The notes below the pieces were generated by a model, which worked only from the letters and a program-made list of their open reading frames with translations, was not told where the DNA came from and did no database searches. Position numbers and translations under genes: made by a program. A DNA stretch of 64,000 nt from Pelobates cultripes (taxonomy: Eukaryota > Chordata > Amphibia > Anura > Pelobatidae): NCBI GenBank assembly GCA_933207985.1, contig OW240913.1, positions 353,093,226 through 353,157,225 of the forward strand. The letters run 5' to 3'. Each line of letters begins with the position of its first letter. Positions within the stretch are counted from its first letter, which is position 1. Of the stretch, positions 56,634 to 64,000 are shown one piece after another.

Positions 56634-57939
56634 AATAAAGAAGACAGACTCTATTAAAGATAATCATTATGAAGGCGAATCCAGCACTGATAGACAGATT
56701 TTCCCCTGCCTCAGGATAGCAGACAAAGGGAACGAGGACAAGAAAGATCAGACTATGACCAAAGCTCAGTCTGAAGCTACATGTAGGAGTGTGAAGGAAC
56801 CAACGCATTGCATAATTACTACAGAGAAGACCCTCACGCTTCCTCTTCCAGAAGTGGAAAATTATGTTAATCACAGACTTCCATGTGAAACTAGCAGCCA
56901 GCAAAAGCAAACTCTCGTAAGTGTTATGCAACAGAAAAAGAGAAGGCATAGCTCGGAAGGGACTCCAAATACAAGAAAAAGGGCAGATTTAAGGAATGAC
57001 ACATTTGTTAGTCAAAATGTGAATAACGATTTCAGTGAGATACATAAATCTTTAGAGGACATTTCTTTAACTTCAAAAACAGTTTGCTTTTCAAATATTT
57101 CAGCAAATACTTTGACAATAGGAAATACTGCTGTGACCAGGAAACTGTCGGAGCACACTGTGACTGGTAAACTACCGGAATGGGCAGAGACTGGGAAACT
57201 ACTGGGACAGACTGTGACCGGGAAACTACCGGTAGAGACTGTGACTGGTAAACTACCGGAATGGGCAGAGACTGGAAAACTACCAGAGCGGGCTGTGACT
57301 GGTAAACTACCGGAATGGGCAGAGACTGAAAAACTACTGGGACAGACTTTGACTGGGAAACTACCGGGACAGACTGAGACCAGGAAACTACTGGAACAGA
57401 CTGTGACCAGGAAACTACTGGAACAGACTGTGACCGGGAAACTACCGGAACAGGCAGAGACCGTGAAACTACCGGAACAGACTGTGATTGGTAAACTACC
57501 GGAACAGACAGTCACTGTGAATGTATCAGAAAAGATACTTACTGCTAAATTACAGGCGCAAACTGTGGCTAGTAAATTACTTAAGGAAAAAGTGACCGGT
57601 ACATTACTAGAGCTGATAGCTACTGGTGAACTACCGGAGCCTACTGTAACTAGTAAACCATCCGAACATATAGCAACAAGTAAACCACCAGAGCAGTCTG
57701 TGACCGGTAAACTACCAGGACAGACCGCAGCTGGTAAAGAGTGGGAGCAGACTGTGTCTGTTAAACCACCAGAGCAGACTGTGACTGGAAGATGTTGTAG
57801 CATGGAGAGCAACCAACAGCCAACCAGGTCCTTGTCCTCAGATATCCCAACTAGACCGAATTCTAGAAAAGATATTAAGAAATGTACAGAATTCCCGTCA
57901 AAAAAGCACAAACTTCAACGGCCTAAAAAGGGGCAATAA
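56634..57939 (+). CDS. Terminal exon of unrecognised gene: nonapeptide-repeat tail
   Basis: Acceptor ACTTTGAAATTACAG at 56619-56633. The first base (A) completes the Ile codon begun by AT at 55331; the frame then runs 434 codons to TAA at 57937-57939, making 554 residues from the first visible exon. In that numbering, residues 121-287 are polar and Lys/Glu-rich, with a basic cluster QQKKRRHSSEGTPNTRKR (possible nuclear signal); 288-503 are 24 tandem nine-residue units; 504-554 are Ser/Lys-rich and end in KKHKLQRPKKGQ. No catalytic or known domain is visible. Codon use is ordinary and the minus-strand frame is open only because of the repeat. Length, phase match and absence of indels in the repeat all argue for a real, constrained reading frame. 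Expression and orthology are untested; I do not name it. Confidence 0.68.
57136..57783 (+). repeat. 27-bp coding minisatellite, 24 copies
   Basis: Twenty-four units of exactly 27 bp encode nonapeptides around T-G-K-L-P-E-Q-T-V. The first 14 are close to one another (TGKLPEWAE and TGKLLGQTV alternate early); units 15-24 are diverged (TVNVSEKIL, TGTLLELIA, TSKPSEHIA). None of the 24 has a length change, so the frame is kept throughout. Confidence 0.92.
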
Positions 57940-57973
57940 TTGGGAACCAAGTCTTTATTTTGTCTATAATTTG

Positions 57974-58421
57974 ATGCCAGGAAAACAAACTTGTTTTCCT
58001 GGCACTATAGGGTCATTAGGTCCCCCCCACCCACAGGGCTCCCTTCCCACTGGGCTGAAGGGGTTAAAACCCCTTCAGCCACTTACCTTTCTCCAGCACC
58101 GGACTCCCTCAGCACTGGTGACCTCTCCTCCCCCTGCCAACATCAGCTCTGAATGCGCATGCGTGGCAAGAGCCACGCGTGCATTCAATCCGCCCATAGG
58201 AAAGCATTACTCAATGCTTTCCTATGGATGTCCAGCAGCGGAAGCGCCTCTAGCGGCTGTCAGTGAGACACCCACTAGAGGCTGGATTAACCCTCAGTGT
58301 AAACATAGCAGTTTCTCTGAAACTGCTATGTTTTCAGCTGCAGGGTTAAAACTAGTAGGACCTGGCACCCAGACCACTTCATTGAGCTGAAGTGGTCTGG
58401 GTGCCTAGAGTGGTCCTTTAC
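57974..58421 (-). mobile_element. T2-like MITE, subfamily C, in the 3' UTR
   Basis: Reversed relative of 23423: GGAAAACAAACTTGTTTTCC hairpin, AATGCGCATGCGTGGCAAG, ATAGGAAAGCATTACTCAAT, AGCAGTTTCTCTGAAACTGC, CCAGACCACTTCATTGAGCT hairpin and GTGGTCCTTTA end. The left terminal bases with TTAA are lost. It lies between the stop codon and the likely poly(A) signal of the gene. Confidence 0.75.
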
Positions 58422-58443
58422 GTTGTAGGCAAAGACCAAGGTG

Positions 58444-58449
58444 AATAAA
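58444..58449 (+). promoter_or_regulatory. Candidate poly(A) signal
   Basis: AATAAA 505 bases after the stop codon, followed by the GT-rich stretch GTTGTACGTGTATGCATTGTT as expected for a cleavage region. It is the first canonical AATAAA after the stop. Confidence 0.45.
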
Positions 58450-58507
58450 AAGTTGTACGTGTATGCATTGTTATCTCTGTGTTTCATAATGCATGTGTGC
58501 ATCTAAG

Positions 58508-58560
58508 AGAGAGAGAGAGAGAGAGTGTTTGTGTGTGTGTGTCTCTGTGTGTGTTTGTGT
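58508..58560. repeat. (GA)n(GT)n microsatellite
   Basis: GAGAGAGAGAGAGAGAGAG followed by interrupted GT repeats. Confidence 0.9.
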
Positions 58561-58669
58561 CTAGAGCTGGGAAGACATGTCTGGCTAGGACCGTATATCT
58601 GTATGTTTCTGTGATTATGTATCTGTGTGTATTAGGGTATTGTTTGACTACAGGTGTGTGCATTTAGGG

Positions 58670-58801
58670 CAGTGGTTCCCAACAGTGTACTCAAGGTACA
58701 TGAATAGTTTAAGATTCAGATATTTCCCATTTCTGTTCCAATGAAGATACTGACGAACTTGGACCATCAGTGTGCCTTAAAAATTGGGATGGGAACCACT
58801 C
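58670..58801. mobile_element. hAT-type palindromic MITE, second copy
   Basis: CAGTGGTTCCCAACAGTGTA start and GATGGGAACCACT end, with TTCCAATGAAGATACTGACG in the middle, as in 13319-13451 (TTCCAATGAGGATACTGACA). The arms are more diverged here. Confidence 0.68.
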
Positions 58802-59629
58802 ATATGGGGGGGGAGGAGGGAGCTACGACCTAGCAATTTTTAAAGGGGCTGAGAATTCTGTTTACAAAGTGAACTGATTTTTAACAGCTGACAGGTAATC
58901 AAACAGATTTATTTCCTATTGCCAATCTAAAAGACATTCCAATATGCCTTTAGAAAAGTTTATGTATTTAAATTGTGTAAAAATAGGCCTTATTTCTTTT
59001 TTGCTTCTCAAACTTTCTATTTTATAAATGCTGCATTGTCTTACAGTTGTTTTTGCTTGTACATTTAGCACTTGTTCATGCCAACTCACAGATTTTTAAA
59101 GGCATCCTTGAGGACTTGCAGTGACGTAAAAAGACCTTTTAAATGCTTTAGTGACGCTTTTTCAAAATCATCGGCCCCATTGCTGTTCATGCAGTCAGGA
59201 TATAGGGCTCAATGACTTTTGTCATTTTCTGTTTGTTTCAGTTCATATTGATATAGATTTTCTTTTTTACCTTTAAGCTAACCTTACACATTCTTTATCT
59301 GAAAAGATCAATCAATCATCAATCATTAACTCGTTGAGGGCCATTGATGGTTAGTGTAGTCATAGAAACCTGGTATATAGGCTTCCTGCTCTGATATACA
59401 ATATATCCTACTTATTTGACACGGACATTTGGTTTCGACATAGTCTTTAAAGACCAGACTGTGATGAAAGCATGGATGATCATTACTTTATAAGCTGTTA
59501 AGCAGGGATGGTTGATTTATGGCTCTGTAGATACCATACACTGCAATTCCTATCAGCAAATAGCTGGTGAAGACAATAAGGGACGTAGTTCTCAACATTA
59601 CATACATTAATAGAAGTTAATGTTTTTGA
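58802..59629. other. No gene recognised
   Basis: Intergenic AT-rich sequence without bordered repeats. Confidence 0.5.
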
Positions 59630-59756
59630 TGCTATAGGGAAGGTAACCTTTAATACCCCACATGCCGTGGACTACTTCTTTCTTAAGGCTCGTGAAGAAC
59701 CAGGGGAGACATAGTCCACAACATCTGAAGTACTGAAGGTTACCTATCCCTGCTAT
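59630..59756. mobile_element. hAT-type palindromic MITE
   Basis: AGGGAAGGTAACCTTTAATA start, GTAGTCC-type arms (GCCGTGGACTACTTCTTTC / CATAGTCCACAACATCTGAA) and a GGTTACCTATCCCTG end. Same family as 56384. GCTAT on both sides suggests a worn target duplication. Confidence 0.62.
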
Positions 59757-60429
59757 AGGGACACGTTGCCCATTGGTAATCAGTGGGTGTGTTGGCAATG
59801 TGATTGAAATGAACATTCCAACATGGGACCAAATGCTGTAGAACAACCAAAAATATTATACTCTGCTATTCTCCCATGGTAGAGTATGGTCCCAAATGAG
59901 CACATTGTATGTGCTAAGCACTTGGAGTAAAGTAGATAATTGTCTTAGTTTAGGGTTTATTCAGTATACTATCACTAGGAGATGGCAAAACACTCCATTG
60001 TTATTAAAATTAATGAATGTTTCTCTAGTTTAAATTGACATCCAGTTTAATATTATCTTTACATTCTGCCTAAACATTCCATTGCATTCTCTTCATTATT
60101 TCAAGGGAGCCAGCCATGCAAAATATGTAATGTCTGCTAATATTTCTATCTGTACATTTTAGTTAACGTATAGATTAGCAAATAACAATTATAATGGATA
60201 ATAACTAATGTGTCTAAAACATCTGCTAATATATACATTTGCTAGCACAATATAAACAAAAATGTATTGGTGGATTCAAATGGACTCTGTCATGCTTTGT
60301 TATAAAGTAGCCCGTATCTGCAATATGTGTCTACATTAGCGTATAATATTCTCATTTGTTTTTGGTGTTTTTTATCATCTGTTTTGTAATAAAGTGTTAT
60401 TAACATGACATTCTTCTTTGTATTTATAG
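59757..60429. other. No gene recognised
   Basis: AT-rich sequence leading into the candidate acceptor at 60429. Confidence 0.5.
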
Positions 60430-60566
60430 AATTATTTTCACAGTGTATTACGGTAGAAGAGAGCTCTTCTGAATATAACAGTCTGTTTGCTTTTAGTTTA
60501 AACAAGTACAAGAGGGACTTAATTCACTATGCTTTCTGCACAGTCACCAGTGCTCTGAAAGAATGG
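60430..60566 (+). CDS. Possible exon of a second gene
   Basis: Acceptor ACATTCTTCTTTGTATTTATAG and donor GAATGG|GTAGGA bound a frame that takes two bases from an upstream exon and then reads LFSQCITVEESSSEYNSLFA, FSLNKYKRDLIHYAFCTVTS, ALKEW (45 whole codons). The pattern of hydrophobic and charged residues looks like an alpha-helical domain. It lies 2 kb beyond the likely poly(A) site of the gene above and its phase does not follow that gene's last internal exon, so it would belong to another transcript. No partner exon was found; it may be chance. Confidence 0.28.
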
Positions 60567-61061
60567 GTAGGACGTCACACAGGAATTTGCGATATGGTAC
60601 AATTATCCTGTTAATTGGTGGCATGTCTCTGACTTCAAACTTTCTCAGGCAAGCTGAGATTCGATGCGGTTTTTCTGACGTGCACCAGGAGCCAAAGTCA
60701 AACCATGGTAAATATGTATGGCTGCATACAAACCTGAAATTGCAAGAATTAAGATGACTAAAGCTACATATTAACATCAAAGTCTACACAGAGTGTCAAT
60801 TTATCAGATTACTATAACTAAAAAAAAAAAAAAAATGTTTAGTGAATAAACCATTATGCCTCACAAGCCAAGTTTCAATGATATCATCGCATGTTAACAA
60901 CCTCCTCAACTGGTTTTCTTAGAAACTGAACTTTTCATCTTCTTTTATGCACCAACACCCTTCGAGAGTCACATGAACAATTCCTGGCAGGGAAAATTCA
61001 CACTTTCAACCTGTCGATAAAAATTTATCTTATTAAAGGCCCCAATTTAATATTGTTACAT

Positions 61062-61237
61062 AAGCTTTTCAAATGATTTAGTATTTTTGGATAAACTTTT
61101 ACAATTATTTTTTCCACACACACATATATGTATAGATATATCATTATATCATAAAATATCACAATATTAGCAAACTAAAATATCTGTCATGATATTAAGT
61201 ACTTTTAAAAGTTTATCCAAAAATATGAAATTGAAGC
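61062..61237. mobile_element. AT-rich inverted-repeat element
   Basis: AAGCTTTTCAAATGATTTAG with TATTTTTGGATAAACTTTTA on the left, TAAAAGTTTATCCAAAAATA with AAGCTT on the right. The same arm motifs occur around the L1-type insertion at 41703-41752 and 43509-43527. The right arm runs straight into the T2-like element at 61238. Confidence 0.5.
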
Positions 61238-61289
61238 TTAAAGGATCACTATAGGGTCAGGAACACAAACATGTATTCCTGACCCTATA

Positions 61290-62850
61290 CAGGGAGTGCA
61301 GAATTATTAGGCAAATGAGTATTTTGACCACATCATCCTCTTTATGCATGTTGTCTTACTCCAAGCTGTATAGGCTCGAAAGCCTACTACCAATTAAGCA
61401 TATTAGGTGATGTGCATCTCTGTAATGAGAAGGGGTGTGGTCTAATGACATCAACACCCTATATCAGGTGTGCATAATTATTAGGCAACTTCCTTTCCTT
61501 TGGCAAAATGGGTCAAAGAAGGACTTGACAGGCTCAGAAAAGTCAAAAATAGTGAGATATCTTGCAGAGGGATGCAGCACTCTTAAAATTGCAAAGCTTC
61601 TGAAGCGTGATCATCGAACAATCAAGCGTTTCATTCAAAATAGTCAACAGGGTCGCAAGAAGCGTGTGGAAAAACCAAGGCGCAAAATAACTGCCCATGA
61701 ACTGAGAAAAGTCAAGCGTGCAGCTGCCACGATGCCACTTGCCACCAGTTTGGCCATATTTCAGAGCTGCAACATCACTGGAGTGCCCAAAAGCACAAGG
61801 TGTGCAATACTCAGAGACATGGCCAAGGTAAGAAAGGCTGAAAGACGACCACCACTGAACAAGACACACAAGCTGAAACGTCAAGACTGGGCCAAGAAAT
61901 ATCTCAAGACTGATTTTTCTAAGGTTTTATGGACTGATGAAATGAGAGTGAGTCTTGATGGGCCAGATGGATGGGCCCGTGGCTGGATTGGTAAAGGGCA
62001 GAGAGCTCCAGTCCGACTCAGACGCCAGCAAGGTGGAGGTGGAGTACTGGTTTGGGCTGGTATCATCAAAGATGAGCTTGTGGGGCCTTTTGGGGTTGAG
62101 GATGGAGTCAAGCTCAACTCCCAGTCCTACTGCCAGTTCCTGGAAGACACCTTCTTCAAGCAGTGGTACAGGAAGAAGTCTGCATCCTTCAAGAAAAACA
62201 TGATTTTCATGCAGGACAATGCTCCATCACACGCGTCCAAGTACTCCACAGCGTGGCTGGCAAGAAAGGGTATAAAAGAAGAAAATCTAATGACATGGCC
62301 TCCTTGTTCACCTGATCTGAACCCATTGAGAACCTGTGGTCCATCATCAAATGTGAGATTTACAAGGAGGGAAAACAGTACACCTCTCTGAACAGTGTCT
62401 GGGAGGCTGTGGTTGCTGCTGCACGCAATGTTGATGGTGAACAGATCAAAACACTGACAGAATCCATGGATGGCAGGCTTTTGAGTGTCCTTGCAAAGAA
62501 AGGTGGCTATATTGGTCACTGATTTGTTTTTGTTTTGTTTTTGAATGTCAGAAATGTATATTTGTGAATGTTGAGATGTTATATTGGTTTCACTGGTAAT
62601 AATAAATAATTGAAATGGGTATATATTTGTTTTTTGTTAAGTTGCCTAATAATTATGCACAGTAATAGTCACCTGCACACACAGATATCCCCCTAACATA
62701 GCTATAACTAAAAACAAACTAAAAACTACTTCCAAAAATATTCAGCTTTGATATTAATGAGTTTTTTGGGTTCATTGAGAACATGGTTGTTGTTCAATAA
62801 TAAAATTAATCCTCAAAAATACAACTTGCCTAATAATTCTACACTCCCTG
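61290..62850 (+). mobile_element. Tc1-like transposon, 1561 bp, IR/DR type
   Basis: Terminal 25-bp inverted repeats (CAGGGAGTGCAGAATTATTA... at 61290, mirrored at 62826-62850, one mismatch) are flanked by the TA target duplication at 61288-61289 and 62851-62852. Inner 22-bp perfect inverted copies (61470-61491 and 62639-62660, with TAATTATTAGGCAACTT) give the inverted/direct-repeat arrangement known from Sleeping Beauty-type elements. Internal coding region is a broken transposase gene. Confidence 0.92.
61508..62522 (+). pseudogene. Tc1-like transposase, two 1-base deletions
   Basis: From the natural start at 61508 the frame reads MGQRRT and stops; one A is missing in the run at 61514-61519. 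The main frame then covers the paired helix-turn-helix region (IVRYLAEGCSTLKIAKLLKR), first catalytic Asp in LWTDEMRVSLDG (codon 61936) and second in MQDNAPSH (codon 62215). One C is missing in AACCC at 62321-62324, just before the third acidic residue; after that the frame that holds the Glu (GAG 62328-62330) runs to TGA at 62520-62522. Allowing for the lost base, 37 residues separate the second Asp and the Glu, as in the DD37E group. The enzyme would cut and paste DNA at TA sites; this copy cannot make it. Confidence 0.88.
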
Positions 62851-63219
62851 TAGTGTTAACACCACCATCTAGCCCCACTGGGACCCTCATGCCTCCATAA
62901 ATATAGTAAAAATCTTACTGTATTCAAGCCTGAAGCTGTAAATCTGTTAGACTCAGAAAAACAAGCAGTCTGCTGACATGTGGTAGCCTGATCCAATCAC
63001 AGTGCTTCCCCATAGGATTGGCTTAGACTGACAAAGAGGCAGATCAGTGCAACTGGACTGCAGTGACTGCAAGTGGAGGTGTTCCTAGCTTTCAATGTAA
63101 ACACTGTATTTTCTCAGAAAATACAGTGTTTACATGAGAGAGGCTGCAGGGAGCTATAGTTCTCACCTGAATAACCTCATTAAGCTGAAGTTGTTCAGGT
63201 GACTATGGTGTCCCTTTAA

Positions 63220-64000
63220 CTTTGTTATTAATACTATCTACATATCTGAAAACTATTGAATGGTAAACGTACCTTTCCTGGTTTAATCCTTTGATATTGC
63301 TAGTATTATTCAACATTATTATCATTAAAATCCACTTACAGTTTCACAGTTGACTGAGCACTGAAATATAAATTAATTACATAAAAGGAAACGACAAAAC
63401 AATTATTATATGAGTGACATATGCTGTCATATTCTGCTTATGTAATTTGTGTTGGGAGTGTTATATATTACATCAGTTACTAAATAAGTAGGATTTTTCC
63501 AGGAGATTAAACGTTGATATCATTGTTTGGAGATTATTTATTCCTACGTGTGTTGTGTATCAGTTCCTGCAGGCTTTATATGTACAGAGGTGTGCACTGA
63601 ATTCTGAATTCACTTATCGTTTCGGTCAGAACCCAAATTTCCCCTTTTTTCTTCTAAGCTCATGTGGGTCCACCGCAAGAAGCTGTGTGATAAGATTTGA
63701 GACATGAGAGTGTCTAGATATAGTTATTCACAGTGGATTGTCTTTGTCAATAAAACCTATATGCATTCAACAAAGAATATTATGTTGGTTTCCAAAATGA
63801 TTGCTATGATCAGCTCTTTACACATAAATAACCACTCCAGTTATCAGTTTAAGGAAATTGATTCTGTTTCATCAACATTGATTCATCAACATATGAAATA
63901 TATAGAGACATACCTTAGAAGCAGTTTATTTATTTATAAAATATTTTACCAGAATGGATACATTGAGATTTCTCTCGTTTTCAAGTATGTCCTGGGTCCA
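63220..64000. other. No gene recognised
   Basis: AT-rich sequence to the window end, no bordered repeat or supported exon. Confidence 0.5.

Larger units (their letters stand above)
61238..63219 (+). mobile_element. T2-like MITE, subfamily A, carrying a Tc1-like element
   Basis: TTAAAGGATCACTATAGGGT, hairpin GGTCAGGAACACAAACATG / ATTCCTGACCCTAT, then the Tc1-like insertion, then GTGTTAACACCACCATCTAG and the subfamily A interior to TATGGTGTCCCTTTAA. Without the insert it is about 420 bp and very close to the copy at 47548, with one internal deletion (the GCCAATCAGCATCTCCTCAT block is missing). Confidence 0.85.

Noticed and set aside
57012..57911. 299-codon minus-strand frame
   Set aside because: Shadow of the 27-bp coding repeat; the + strand has fitting splice junctions and longer frame.
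60563..60757. MGRTSHRNLRYGTIILLIGG frame as the true reading
   Set aside because: It overlaps the better bounded candidate exon in another frame; starts at a chance ATG and has only a weak donor at the end.
61543..62519. Minus-strand frames of 113, 78 and 130 codons
   Set aside because: Antisense shadows of the Tc1-like transposase.
1..64000. CRISPR array, operon or prokaryotic features
   Set aside because: No regularly spaced unique spacers; composition, introns and repeats are those of a vertebrate genome.
1..64000. tRNA or rRNA genes
   Set aside because: No A/B box pair with a cloverleaf and no rRNA-like block was seen by eye; a tRNAscan run would be needed to be certain.

Overview
The window looks like intergenic and intronic DNA from an amphibian, most likely a frog. 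This rests on the repeat content: many short elements with TTAAAGG termini on a TTAA target (the hallmark of the Xenopus T2/Kolobok-related MITE family), L2-, CR1- and L1-type LINE remnants, several hAT-type elements with 8-bp duplications, and a Tc1-like element. Nothing prokaryotic or viral was recognised. The species cannot be named from sequence alone.

The only cellular gene I can support runs on the + strand over at least 25 kb. Five exons (32746-32823, 45523-45620, 48519-48593, 55222-55331, 56634-57939) have AG acceptors, GT donors, one open frame each and matching phases at every junction. Together they give a 554-residue C-terminal part of a protein; the 5' exons lie upstream or were not recognised. 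It begins with a basic IQ-like helix, continues as a polar, probably disordered chain, and in the last exon carries 24 exact-length copies of a nine-residue repeat, then a Lys-rich end. I do not recognise the gene. A possible further exon of another gene lies at 60430-60566.

Layout: 1-4.7 kb holds a 24-bp minisatellite, a probable L1-type 3' end, a hairpin and a CA-rich satellite. 4692-8614 is a 3.9-kb hAT-like composite with a perfect 8-bp duplication; inside it are an inversion-bearing minisatellite, a second hAT-like element with its own 8-bp duplication, and a T2-like MITE. 10-25 kb is a scatter of T2-like MITEs, hAT MITEs, an L1-type fragment, a Tc1 relic and a duplicated block with an insertion. 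25619-26794 is a solo LTR. 29283-30632 is an L2-type LINE tail split by a 394-bp hAT MITE. 35.7-36.3 kb is a CR1 tail plus a foldback. 38.9-39.7 and 41.8-43.4 kb are L1-type elements that keep ORF1 and a 3' end but have no ORF2. 47.2-48.2 kb is a T2-like MITE inside another T2-like MITE. 61.2-63.2 kb is a T2-like MITE carrying a 1561-bp Tc1-like element with two single-base deletions in its transposase gene.

The main interest lies in the unrecognised gene with its in-frame 27-bp coding satellite, the insertions that can be dated relative to each other by nesting, the ORF1-only L1 elements, and three hammerhead-like motifs of the kind known in Penelope-like elements. Family names come from remembered terminal motifs and protein signatures; no database search was run.
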